A DNA stretch of 64,000 nucleotides from Bradyrhizobium sp. CB2312 (GTDB lineage: Bacteria; Pseudomonadota; Alphaproteobacteria; Rhizobiales; Xanthobacteraceae), in contig NZ_CP121668.1 in assembly GCF_029714425.1 (NCBI RefSeq), positions 1,509,501 through 1,573,500 on the forward strand. The letters run 5' to 3'. The notes below the pieces were generated by a model. It did no database searches. It saw only the letters and a program-made list of their open reading frames with translations, and was not told the DNA's origin. Numbering within the stretch: position 1 is the stretch's first letter; each line of letters opens with the position of its first letter. The position numbers were made by a program, and so were the translations under genes. Positions 28,017 to 35,741 of this stretch are shown here, in pieces.

Positions 28017-28790
28017 ATGTCCATCTCGGGCAAGGTCGATCCGGTGGTGCGTGCCGTCGCGGCGACCGACATCGCGGAGGCGCTGGTCGAGGGCCTGCGC
28101 GATTTCCAGGCGCTGCCGCTCTACGGCCTTGTCTTTGGCGCGCTCTACGCCGTAGGCGGTATCGTCATCATGCTCTGCCTCACCGCCTTCGGCATGGTCT
28201 ATCTGGTCTATCCCCTTGCCGCCGGCTTCGCGCTGATCGGGCCTTTCGTGGCGATCGGCCTTTACGAGGTCAGCCGCCGCCGCGAGCGCGGCGAGCCGGT
28301 CTCGTTCGGCGCGATCTGGTCGACGATACGCTCGCGCAGCGAGATCGGCTGGATGGCCTTCGTCACGCTGTTCGTGTTCGTGATCTGGATGTACCAGGTG
28401 CGGCTCCTGATCGCGCTGCTGCTCGGCCTGCATGCCTCGTTCTCCAGCCTTCAGGAATTCATGACGGTGGTGCTGACGACGAACGAGGGCCTGCTGTTCC
28501 TCGCGATCGGCAATGCGGTCGGCGCCGCGCTGTCGCTGATTCTGTTTTCGCTGACCGTGGTGTCGTTTCCGCTGCTGCTCGACCGCGAGGTCGATTTCGT
28601 CACGGCGATGGTGACGAGCGTGCGCGCGGTGGTGACGAGCCCGCTGCCGATGATAGGGTGGGCCGCCGTGATCGTGATGCTGCTGATCGTGTCAGCGCTG
28701 CCGTATTTTCTCGGACTGGTGGTGACGCTACCGGTGCTCGGGCACGCGACCTGGCATCTGTATCGGCGGCTGGTGGTGCCGGTGTCGTAG
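28017..28790 (+). CDS. DUF2189 integral membrane protein
   Basis: A 257-residue protein with six to seven hydrophobic helices and an N-terminal cytoplasmic segment (DIAEALVEGLRDFQALPLYGLVFGALYAVGG). YPLAAGFALIGPFVAIGLYEVSRRRERGEPVSFGAIW is the DUF2189 signature. The ATG is behind a GGGAGGAAG site. It diverges from the histidine kinase with 245 bp between, so the kinase could control it, but nothing in sequence proves this. Function unknown. Confidence 0.85.
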   Translation: MSISGKVDPVVRAVAATDIAEALVEGLRDFQALPLYGLVFGALYAVGGIVIMLCLTAFGMVYLVYPLAAGFALIGPFVAIGLYEVSRRRERGEPVSFGAIWSTIRSRSEIGWMAFVTLFVFVIWMYQVRLLIALLLGLHASFSSLQEFMTVVLTTNEGLLFLAIGNAVGAALSLILFSLTVVSFPLLLDREVDFVTAMVTSVRAVVTSPLPMIGWAAVIVMLLIVSALPYFLGLVVTLPVLGHATWHLYRRLVVPVS

Positions 28791-28822
28791 TCATCCCGGC
28801 CTTCGCCGGGGCCACTCAGTGC

Positions 28823-28898
28823 CGTAGCGTGGGCAAAGCGAAGCGTGCCCGCCGGTCAGTCGTGGGCACGGCGCAAGGGCGCCTTTGCCCACCCTACG
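28823..28898. repeat. Palindromic repeat family B, copy 2
   Basis: CGTAGCGTGGGCAAAGCG / GCCTTTGCCCACCCTACG with GTGCCC / GGGCAC inside; one mismatch in the outer arm compared with copy 1. Confidence 0.85.
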
Positions 28899-28940
28899 AT
28901 TTTGATGGTGTCGTGTGATGGCGTTGGTGCCCATCAAGGT

Positions 28941-29073
28941 CGTCGCCCCCGCGAAGGCGGGGGCCCATAACCCCAGGGAGACGTGTCGGGCGAGCCGATA
29001 ACCGCGAGTCTTCGCCAAACCTCTTCCTGTGGCTATGGGTCCCGGGCTCGCGCTTCGCGCGCCCCGGGACGAC
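28941..29073. repeat. Short repeats of families D and A
   Basis: GCCCCCGCGAAGGCGGGGGC (28945 region) is a minimal family D hairpin. GTCCCGGGCTCGCGCTTCGC / GCGCGCCCCGGGAC at about 29038-29073 is a family A variant. With copy B2 they fill the DUF2189-AHSA1 gap and no gene is seen. Confidence 0.7.
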
Positions 29074-29090
29074 AGCTTGATCTGTAACGC

Positions 29091-29603
29091 CTACGGCGTC
29101 TTGATCCCCATTGCCTTCAGCGCATCGAGCATGCGCTGCGGCGGCCCCATTTTCACCACCAGCGGCTTGCCGGTCTCGAGCACGCTCTTGAGGCTGGAGA
29201 GAATCGCGGGCCAGCCGGAGCGGCCGCCGGCGAGGATGTCGTCGCTGAGCGGCCGGTCGTGGCCTTCGCTCATGGTCAGGCGCACCGCGTCGCCGACCTG
29301 TTCGATCTCGTAGGTGACGAGCGTCGGCCCAAGCTTCTCGATCAACTCGGGCCAGTTCACGTTGAACGTGACCGAGAGCTTTCGCGGCGGGTCGTAAGCG
29401 AGAACCTCGCCGCTGATGTGCAGGGCCCCATCGGGCGTGCGCACGATGAACGCGCCGCCAAGGCGCGGCTCGACCTCCACGCTGTTGCCGAAGAAATAGA
29501 GCCTGCTGAACCCGGCCGAGGTCAGCGCCTCCCAGACTTTCTCCGGCGTGGACGCGATGTAGATGGTGTAGACAGTCAGAGGCTTGAACTGATCGAGGTT
29601 CAT
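29091..29603 (-). CDS. SRPBCC/AHSA1-domain protein (second of a pair)
   Basis: A 170-residue START-like (AHSA1, CalC-type) ligand-binding domain: TVYTIYIASTPEKVWEALTSAGFSRLYFFG, EPRLGGAF, GEVLAYDPPRKLSVTFNVNWP, SEGHDRPLSDDILAGGRSGWPAILSSLKSVLETGKPL. It overlaps the preceding paralogue by 4 bp (ATGA), so the two are translationally coupled in an ArsR-AHSA1-AHSA1 operon. The ligand is unknown; such operons often deal with hydrophobic small molecules. Confidence 0.88.
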   Translation of the reverse strand: MNLDQFKPLTVYTIYIASTPEKVWEALTSAGFSRLYFFGNSVEVEPRLGGAFIVRTPDGALHISGEVLAYDPPRKLSVTFNVNWPELIEKLGPTLVTYEIEQVGDAVRLTMSEGHDRPLSDDILAGGRSGWPAILSSLKSVLETGKPLVVKMGPPQRMLDALKAMGIKTP

Positions 29604-30070
29604 TTTGCGTCGAATCCCTTGTTGAGGGCTGCGCGTGGGATGCCGAGCAGCTTGCCGGTCTCGAGCAGGCTCTTGAGTTGGGACAGGATCGCCGGCCAGC
29701 CGTTGGAGACGGCGCCGAGATATTTACCGCCTTCGACGAAGCCGTCATGCAGCACGGTCAAACGCACGAGCGAGCCGAAAGGTTCGATCGTGAAGACGAC
29801 GCGCGAGATCGGTTCGCCGCGCAGTTCCTCGAATTTGTGGTGCTTGAAGCTGTAGGACAGGCGTCGCGGCGGATCGGCTTCGAGAATTTCACCGGAATCG
29901 GTGACCTCGCCGTCGAGCATGAGCGCGAAGGGAGAGCCGACCTTCCAGTCCGACTTCACCTCGGCGCCGAACCAGTATTGCCGCGTGAACTCGCTCGACG
30001 TCAGCGCCTCCCACAGCTTTTCCGGCGTGGTCTCGATGTAGCTCACATAGACGAATTGGGGCTTACTCAT
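29600..30070 (-). CDS. SRPBCC/AHSA1-domain protein (first of a pair)
   Basis: A 156-residue paralogue of the following gene: FVYVSYIETTPEKLWEALTSSEFTRQYWFGAEVKSDWKVGSPFALM and ILEADPPRRLSYSFKHH, ending NGWPAILSQLKSLLETGKLLGIP. Its start lies inside the end of the arsR gene (8-bp overlap), so the three genes form one transcript from the promoter at 30385-30414. Having two tandem AHSA1 domains suggests a heterodimer or two ligands. Confidence 0.88.
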   Translation of the reverse strand: MSKPQFVYVSYIETTPEKLWEALTSSEFTRQYWFGAEVKSDWKVGSPFALMLDGEVTDSGEILEADPPRRLSYSFKHHKFEELRGEPISRVVFTIEPFGSLVRLTVLHDGFVEGGKYLGAVSNGWPAILSQLKSLLETGKLLGIPRAALNKGFDAK

Positions 30071-30377
30071 CGCGCTTCTCCAACTGGCGTTTCAACTCGC
30101 TGAGCGCGGCGAGCTTGCCGCGCTCGAACTTCTTGATCCAGCGTTCGCCGATCTGATGGATCGGCACCGGATTGAGGTAGTGCAGCTTCTCGCGGCCATG
30201 CCTGATGGTCGTGACCAGGTTGGCCTCTTCGAGAATGACAAGGTGTTTTGTGACGGCCTGCCGCGTCATCGCGAGGCCTTCGCAAAGTTCGTTCAGCGTC
30301 TGGCCGTTTCTGGCGTGAAGCCTGTCCAAGAGCGAGCGTCGTGACGCATCGGCGAGCGCTTTGAAGACCTCATCCAT
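30063..30377 (-). CDS. ArsR-family transcriptional repressor
   Basis: A 104-residue winged-helix protein: MDEVFKALADASRRSLLDRLHARNGQTLNELCEGLAMTRQAVTKHLVILEEANLVTTIRHGREKLHYLNPVPIHQIGERW. This is the metal-free ArsR subgroup that accompanies AHSA1 genes; no CxC metal site is present. ATG 30377 was chosen because the ATG six codons earlier falls inside the promoter/operator. The operator GCAACCA-AA-TGGTTGC sits between -35 and -10, indicating autorepression. Confidence 0.9.
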   Translation of the reverse strand: MDEVFKALADASRRSLLDRLHARNGQTLNELCEGLAMTRQAVTKHLVILEEANLVTTIRHGREKLHYLNPVPIHQIGERWIKKFERGKLAALSELKRQLEKRDE

Positions 30378-30384
30378 GGTGGCA

Positions 30385-30414
30385 ATAATAGGCAACCAAA
30401 TGGTTGCATGTCAA
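30385..30414 (-). promoter_or_regulatory. Promoter and embedded operator of the arsR-AHSA1 operon
   Basis: On the minus strand, TTGACA (30409-30414 complement), an 18-bp spacer and TATTAT (30385-30390 complement). The spacer contains the dyad GCAACCA-AA-TGGTTGC (30392-30407). Only seven bases separate the -10 from the ATG at 30377, so transcription should begin at or within a base or two of the start codon. Confidence 0.75.
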
Positions 30415-30421
30415 GTGCGGC

Positions 30422-30554
30422 GTCATTCCGGGGCGCGCCACCGGGTCCGCGCAAGGCGCGGCCCGATGACAGGCTCCGCGCGAACTATGGTGCGCAATTG
30501 CGCACCTGAGAATCTCGAGATTCCGGATAACCGCTGCGCGGTTTCCGGAATGAC
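30422..30554. repeat. Family A repeat, diverged copy
   Basis: GTCATTCCGGGGCGCGCC at the left and GCGGTTTCCGGAATGAC at the right, with GGTGCGCAATTGCGCACC and GAATCTCGAGATTC palindromes inside. It fills most of the gap between arsR and the LVIVD gene. Confidence 0.75.
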
Positions 30555-30642
30555 AACTTGAGAAATCGTGTTTTGGTCGCCAACAATCGGCCGTGCTAGC
30601 GTTGAAGCTCAGCCAACACAGATTGGTTCCGGGAGGACTTTG

Positions 30643-32088
30643 ATGTTCCGTTGCGTCCTGACTGCTGCCTGCCTCGTCCTTTTTGCCGGCAGCACTGTTG
30701 CCCACGCGCAAAAACAAACCATTGGCGCGCCGCCGGAAGCTTCCAACATGAAGCTGGTCGGCAGCAACGACCTCCAGGCGCGCAGTGCCTATCAGCCCAC
30801 CATCCATCACCAGGGCGATCGCTGGATCGCCTATATCGGCCATCACGGCGGTACCGACGACGTGCCGGCTCCCGTCAATCCGATGACGGGGCAGGCGGAG
30901 CCGAACGGAACCTCGATCGTCGATGTCACCGATCCCGCGCGTCCCAAATATCTGCGGCATCTGCCGGGGCAGGAAGGCAAGTATGAGTCCGGCGGCGCGC
31001 AGATGGTGCGGGTCTGCGACGGAAAATCGTTGCCGAAAGGCGATCCCAATGCGGTCTACATGCTGCGCACCTTCGGCAGCGAAGCGCATGAGATCTGGAA
31101 CGTCGCCGATCCCGCCAATCCGGTGCTCCTCACGCGCATTGGCGGTCTGAAGGACACGCACAAGAGCTGGTGGGAATGCGACACCGGCATCGCCTTTCTC
31201 GTCTCGGGCGCACCGGACTGGCGCACGCGGCGCATGACGCAGGTCTATGATCTCAGCGATCCCGCGCATCCCCAGAAGATCCGCGACTTCGGCCTGCCCG
31301 GCCAGGAGCCGGGTTCGACCGGCGCGGTGCCGACCGAATTGCACGGGCCGATCTCGACCGGGCCGAACGGCAACCGCATCTATTTCGGCTACGGCACCAA
31401 CAAGGGCGGCATCCTGCAGATCGTCGATCGCGAGAAGCTGTTGAACGGGCCGAAGGAGCCGACGCCGGACAATCTGCGCTATCCCGAGATTTCGCGGATG
31501 CCGATGTCCGCCTTCAACGGCGCGCACACGACGTTCCCGATGCTCGACATGCCCGTCGCCGAGTTCGCCGAGGACAAGGATGGCAAGACGCGGGACATCG
31601 TGATGATCGTGGACGAGGCGATCCTCAACGAATGCGGCGAGGCGCGGCAGATGGTGTGGTTTGCCGACGTCACCACCGAGACGCGGCCGATGATGATCTC
31701 GAGCTACACCGTGCCGGAGGAGAGCGGGCGGTTCTGCCAGCGCGGCGGCCGGTTCGGCTCGCATTCCTCGAGCGAGAACATGGCGCCGGTCTATTACAAG
31801 AAGATGGCCTTCATCGCCTTCTTCAATGCCGGCGTGCGCGCGCTCGACATCCGCGATCCCTATCATCCGAAGGAGGTCGGCTATTTCATTCCATCGATCA
31901 CTAGCGCGACCGACAAGCGCTGCATTCCGGTCGAGGGCGGCGAGCGCTGCAAGGTCGCGATCCAGACCAACAATGTCGAGACCGATGAGCGCGGCTACAT
32001 CTACATCGTCGATCGCGCCAATACCGGCCTGCATATTCTCGAGCTGACGGGACCTGCGCGCACCGTGGCCGGCCTGCCGAAGAACTGA
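30643..32088 (+). CDS. Secreted LVIVD-repeat beta-propeller protein
   Basis: A 481-residue exported protein. The signal peptide is LTAACLVLFAGSTVAHAQ (cleavage near residue 23). Repeated segments of the LVIVD type follow (GTSIVDVTDPARPKYLRHLPG, EIWNVADPANPVLLTRIGG, TQVYDLSDPAHPQKIRDFG, LDIRDPYHPKEVGYFIP), predicting a beta-propeller in the periplasm. LVIVD proteins are bacterial surface proteins of unknown function, possibly adhesive or enzymatic. ATG 30643 follows GGGAGGAC. The next gene starts 2 bp after the stop. Confidence 0.85.
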   Translation: MFRCVLTAACLVLFAGSTVAHAQKQTIGAPPEASNMKLVGSNDLQARSAYQPTIHHQGDRWIAYIGHHGGTDDVPAPVNPMTGQAEPNGTSIVDVTDPARPKYLRHLPGQEGKYESGGAQMVRVCDGKSLPKGDPNAVYMLRTFGSEAHEIWNVADPANPVLLTRIGGLKDTHKSWWECDTGIAFLVSGAPDWRTRRMTQVYDLSDPAHPQKIRDFGLPGQEPGSTGAVPTELHGPISTGPNGNRIYFGYGTNKGGILQIVDREKLLNGPKEPTPDNLRYPEISRMPMSAFNGAHTTFPMLDMPVAEFAEDKDGKTRDIVMIVDEAILNECGEARQMVWFADVTTETRPMMISSYTVPEESGRFCQRGGRFGSHSSSENMAPVYYKKMAFIAFFNAGVRALDIRDPYHPKEVGYFIPSITSATDKRCIPVEGGERCKVAIQTNNVETDERGYIYIVDRANTGLHILELTGPARTVAGLPKN

Positions 32089-32090
32089 CG

Positions 32091-32624
32091 ATGCGACGCG
32101 CGGCGATCATGCTGATGGTCATGCTGGCTCTCGGCGCGCCGTGGCGCGTGTGCGCAGATGAGGCGGAACGCGTCGGGCAATGGCGGGAGATCAACTGGCC
32201 GTTTTCCCGCGATGGCTGGCCCACGGGCCGCGCGTTCCGCTGCACCGCGGGCGGATGCAATGGAGCCGAGCTCTACGTCCGTGCCAAGCGCGGTTTCTGC
32301 AATTGCGACACCGGCGTTGCCGATGACGAGGAGGTCGACCGCGTCACCGATATCGATCTGGTCAGCCCGCGCTTTGCGCCTGTCGCGCCAGGAGAGGAAG
32401 TCAGCGTTGCAGCGATGAGCGGCCGGGCGAGGCGGTATGATCTCGACATGCCCGATGGTGTTCATCACGCCGCGATCGGCGTCGCAGTCTCGCGCCGGTG
32501 CGATCTGTTCGTTGCGGTGGTGCAGGGGCGTGGAGAGGCCGGTGCGATGCAGCGCGCGGCGCTCGTCTTTCTGGAGACGGAGGAGATGAGAGGATGGATG
32601 ACGGCGGCGCTGGATGGGAAGTGA
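32091..32624 (+). CDS. Secreted protein of unknown function, LVIVD partner
   Basis: A 177-residue protein with a signal peptide (AAIMLMVMLALGAPWRVCA) and several Cys (FRCTAGGCNGAEL, RGFCNCDTG, SRRCDLF), consistent with disulfides. It begins 2 bp after the LVIVD gene, so the two are almost certainly co-transcribed and possibly co-function in the periplasm. I recognise no family. Confidence 0.75.
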   Translation: MRRAAIMLMVMLALGAPWRVCADEAERVGQWREINWPFSRDGWPTGRAFRCTAGGCNGAELYVRAKRGFCNCDTGVADDEEVDRVTDIDLVSPRFAPVAPGEEVSVAAMSGRARRYDLDMPDGVHHAAIGVAVSRRCDLFVAVVQGRGEAGAMQRAALVFLETEEMRGWMTAALDGK

Positions 32625-32655
32625 GGGAGACGGGGTCGCGCGACCAACTCCGCTG

Positions 32656-32753
32656 TCGTCACCCGCGAAGGCGGGTGATCCAGTACTCCGAGGCGGTCGT
32701 GGGGTACGGAGAAGCCGCAGCGTACTGGATACCCCGCTTTCGCGGGGTATGAC
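32656..32753. repeat. Palindromic repeat family D, copy 2
   Basis: TCACCCGCGAAGGCGGGTGATCC then AGTACTCC, facing GTACTGGATACCCCGC / GCGGGGTATGAC. It contains nested hairpins and probably ends the LVIVD transcript. Confidence 0.85.
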
Positions 32754-32850
32754 ACCGCTGGTTGGGCGCGCGCCCTGCGCTCAACTCACTTCCGTTCCCC
32801 TCCATCCCATGCATTAATATCCCCAAACCCTCCTCAGCCGAGTCCCGCCC

Positions 32851-33471
32851 ATGATGTCCATGCAAGCCTATCTCGCCTTCGTCGCCGCCTGCATTGCGCT
32901 GGCGCTGCTGCCGGGGCCGATCGTCACCCTCGTGATCGCCAATGGCCTGCGCCATGGCACGCGCGCGGCGCTGACCAATGTCGCCGGCGCGCAAGCCGGC
33001 CTTGCCATCGTGATCGGCATCGTCGCGATCGGGCTGACCTCGCTGATGGCGACCATGGGCTACTGGTTCGACTGGGTGCGCTTTGCCGGCGCGGCCTATC
33101 TGGTCTGGCTCGGCGTCAGGCTGATCTGGGCGCCGGTCGAGGGCGTCAATGTCGACGAGCCGCCGGCGCCGCCGCGCGGCGGCTTCTTCCTGCAAGGCTT
33201 TCTGGTGCTGCTGTCGAACCCGAAGGTGCTGGTGTTCTTCGGCGCCTTCATCCCGCAGTTCATGGACATGAACCAGCCGCACTTTCCGCAAGTCGCATTG
33301 CTGGGCGCCACCTTCATGGTCACCGCCGTGATGACCGACGCGCTCTACGCCATCGCCGCCGGGCGCGCCCGGAAATTCTTCTCGGCTCGCCGCACCCGGA
33401 TGATGTCGCGCGTCTCCGGCGGCTTCATGATCGGCGGCGGTATCTGGCTGGCGCTGACCCGGGCCAAATGA
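32851..33471 (+). CDS. LysE/RhtB-family amino-acid exporter
   Basis: A 206-residue protein with six hydrophobic helices. ALALLPGPIVTLVIANGLRHGTRAALTNVAGAQAG is the RhtB signature, and LLSNPKVLVFFGAFIPQFMD is the conserved mid-region. It would export a homoserine- or lysine-type amino acid or derivative. The stop is followed by a long hairpin that overlaps the ribosome site of the next gene, so the two may be one operon with translational control. Confidence 0.88.
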   Translation: MMSMQAYLAFVAACIALALLPGPIVTLVIANGLRHGTRAALTNVAGAQAGLAIVIGIVAIGLTSLMATMGYWFDWVRFAGAAYLVWLGVRLIWAPVEGVNVDEPPAPPRGGFFLQGFLVLLSNPKVLVFFGAFIPQFMDMNQPHFPQVALLGATFMVTAVMTDALYAIAAGRARKFFSARRTRMMSRVSGGFMIGGGIWLALTRAK

Positions 33472-33482
33472 GCCCCGTTGAA

Positions 33483-33530
33483 CCTTCGTAGGCGGCAATG
33501 CGTCCAAGGGAGCATTGCCGCTGACGAAGG
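33483..33530 (+). promoter_or_regulatory. Hairpin sequestering the DUF3592 Shine-Dalgarno
   Basis: The outer stem CCTTCGT / ACGAAGG (33483-33489, 33524-33530) and inner stem CGGCAATGC / GCATTGCCG (33493-33501, 33512-33520) are both perfect. The 3' outer arm contains GAAGG(A), the ribosome site for GTG 33540, eight bases before it. Opening this stem would be needed for translation. Confidence 0.65.
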
Positions 33531-33539
33531 ATTATTGCC

Positions 33540-34523
33540 GTGCCGAATTTACCGCCGCTCGTTTACGCGATGCTGCTTGCGCCGCTCGCGCTGATCCTGA
33601 TTGCCGCTGTCGTGAAGACCTGGCAGGCGCGCGAGGCGCGCAGCTGGCCGCAAGTCGCCGGCAAGGTGGTCACATCCGTTGCCGAAGTGCGCGAGGTCAA
33701 GGTCTCCGACGACGAGCGCGAGGACGGCTTTCGCACGGAGAGCCGCAATTTTGCGAATGTGACTTATGAATACGCGGTCGGCGGGCATAAGCTGAGCTGC
33801 AACCGCATCTCGATCGGCGAGGACCTCGGCAATTTCCAGGTCGCCGAGAAGCTTGCGAAATACCCGGCCGGCAGCATTGTCACCGTCTATTACAATCCGA
33901 AGCATCCCGATCAGGCGGTGCTGGAACGCGATCTGCCCAAGGGCCTGTGGGGCTGCCTTGGCATCGGTTCAGTGATCGTGATCGCCATCATCTTCGGCTC
34001 GACCTTCGGCCTCAACCAGAGCTACCAATATTTCGCGCACCACATCGGCCGGCCCGATCTTGCGGGTCTCGTCGTCGGCTTCGGCGCTTTCGGCCTGGTC
34101 ATCGCGCTGATGGCGTGGGCGGTGCAGCGGCAGGCCTCAATGGCGACACGCTGGCCGGTCGTGCCGGGCACCATCAAGCTGTCGGAGATGGAAGAGTATC
34201 ACGAGGCGAGCGAGCCCGGCGAGGCGCGCGGCGTCGAGATGTTCGCGCGGCGTGTGTCCTACACCTACAGCTATCAGAACGTCCGCTACACCAATGAATG
34301 TGCGCGAGTCGCTGCGGAAACGCCGGCGGCCTCCGGCAAGATGCTGGAGAAGCTGATGGCCCGCTACCAGGACGGTGCCACCGTCGAGGTTCGCGTCAAT
34401 CCCGACAACCCGGCCGAGGCCACGCTGGACGCCCGCGGCGACGGCCGCTTCGCCTACGTGCTATGGGGCATCGCCGCGATCTTTGCCGCACTGGCGGTGT
34501 TCGTCGCGACGCGGGGCGGCTAG
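33540..34523 (+). CDS. DUF3592 membrane protein with duplicated domain
   Basis: A 327-residue protein with a GTG start. It has TM helices near residues 7-25, 137-160, 173-195 and at the C-terminus (YVLWGIAAIFAALAVFVA). Two DUF3592-like beta domains are visible: residues 35-125 (WPQVAGKVVTSVAEVREV...YYNPKHPDQAVLER) and 205-305 (WPVVPGTIKLSEMEEYHE...VRVNPDNPAEATLD). This shows an internal duplication. The function is unknown; the beta domain faces one side of the membrane. Confidence 0.8.
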   Translation: MPNLPPLVYAMLLAPLALILIAAVVKTWQAREARSWPQVAGKVVTSVAEVREVKVSDDEREDGFRTESRNFANVTYEYAVGGHKLSCNRISIGEDLGNFQVAEKLAKYPAGSIVTVYYNPKHPDQAVLERDLPKGLWGCLGIGSVIVIAIIFGSTFGLNQSYQYFAHHIGRPDLAGLVVGFGAFGLVIALMAWAVQRQASMATRWPVVPGTIKLSEMEEYHEASEPGEARGVEMFARRVSYTYSYQNVRYTNECARVAAETPAASGKMLEKLMARYQDGATVEVRVNPDNPAEATLDARGDGRFAYVLWGIAAIFAALAVFVATRGG

Positions 34524-34560
34524 AAGTGAGAGGCCGATCAGTTCGTCGTACTCCGCTGCG

Positions 34561-34706
34561 CTCCCTCCCCCCTTGCGGGGGAGGGCGGGGGAGAGGGGTA
34601 GCCCAGCAAAGACTGTATCCGTCGTCGAGAAGAATTCTCGCTCTCATGAGAGAGCGCGCCGTGTGGCACCCCTCTCCCTAACCCTCCCCCGCAAGGGGGG
34701 AGGGAA
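34561..34706. repeat. Palindromic repeat family E, copy 2
   Basis: CTCCCTCCCCCCTTGCGGGG and the facing CCCCCGCAAGGGGGGAGGG, with GGGGGAGAGGGGTA / ACCCCTCTCCCTA inside. It separates the convergent DUF3592 and amidohydrolase genes. Confidence 0.9.
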
Positions 34707-34735
34707 CGCACCGCGTGTCGTGGCGGCACTTTGCC

Positions 34736-35539
34736 TTACACCAACAGCTCCGCCCGCAACTCCACCTCGATCTCGGCAAAGATCCTTCCCAGCCGCTCGG
34801 CCCATTGCTGCTGGCCGGCCTGGTCGGCGATGAGATCCTGGCGGATCTCGATGCCGGTGTTGACGAGGCCGCGGGCTTCGCCATGCACGGGGATGGTGTA
34901 GTCGCTGAGGTCGCTGACCGCATAAGGCTCGTTGTCGCCGACGACGAGATCACCCTCGCTGCGCAGATGTTTCAGCAAGAGCTGCGGCAGCACGGTGTCG
35001 CGGTTGTAGAGCGCGCCGATGTGCCAGGGGCGTGCGACGCCGGCATAAACCGGCGTGAAGCTGTGCAGCGACACCAGCACCGTCGGCCGCTTGTCATGCA
35101 GGCGGCGGTTGATCGCGGCATCGATGCGATGATGATAGGGCTCAAAAATCTCGCGCCGCCGCGCCGCGCGCTCGCTCTCGGTGATGGCCTCGTTGCGCGG
35201 AACTCTGGTGGCTTCGGAGATCACGGGGATCGAGCTTGCGACGCCGGGCGAGCGGTTGCAGTCGATCACCAGCCGCGAATAGCGCTGCGCGATCAGATGC
35301 GCGCCCAGCATCTTGGCCAGCCGCTCGGCAACGCCAGCGATGCCGATGTCCCAGGCGATGTGTCTGACAAGCTCGCTCTCGGCGACGCCGAGATCGCCCA
35401 GCGCGCGCGGCAGCACCCGTCCGTAATGATCCGAGGTGAGCAGGAACGGCGATGCGCCTTCTGCATTCACTTCATGCACCGGTGGAATGTCCCCCTCGCC
35501 AAGAAGTTGATCGGCCGTGTCGACTGCGTCCAGCGTCAT
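34736..35539 (-). CDS. N-formylglutamate amidohydrolase-family protein
   Basis: A 267-residue zinc hydrolase of the FGase family, which cleaves N-formylglutamate to formate and glutamate in some histidine-degradation routes. Seen: EVNAEGASPFLLTSDHYGRVLP, RLVIDCNRSPG, VLVSLHSFTPVYAG with the metal His, and the C-terminal VHGEARGLVNTGIEIRQDLI. No hut genes are adjacent, so the true substrate may be another N-acyl amino acid. ATG 35539 (MTLDAVDTADQ) gives the family start. Confidence 0.85.
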   Translation of the reverse strand: MTLDAVDTADQLLGEGDIPPVHEVNAEGASPFLLTSDHYGRVLPRALGDLGVAESELVRHIAWDIGIAGVAERLAKMLGAHLIAQRYSRLVIDCNRSPGVASSIPVISEATRVPRNEAITESERAARRREIFEPYHHRIDAAINRRLHDKRPTVLVSLHSFTPVYAGVARPWHIGALYNRDTVLPQLLLKHLRSEGDLVVGDNEPYAVSDLSDYTIPVHGEARGLVNTGIEIRQDLIADQAGQQQWAERLGRIFAEIEVELRAELLV

Positions 35540-35741
35540 TCCTGATTGCCTAACGAAAATGCAATTGCCCCTCGAAATCAGGCAGGAATCGCCTGTCCGA
35601 AATTGATCCCAGCTTGCCGGACGATGCCGCCACCCGCGATTCATCTCAAGACCGAATATCGCGCGCTCCCGCCCTTGATTGGGGCGACATTTGCCACGCG
35701 CGACGCTGTCGCTTCGCGTGATTGGCGGTTATAGACACGCC

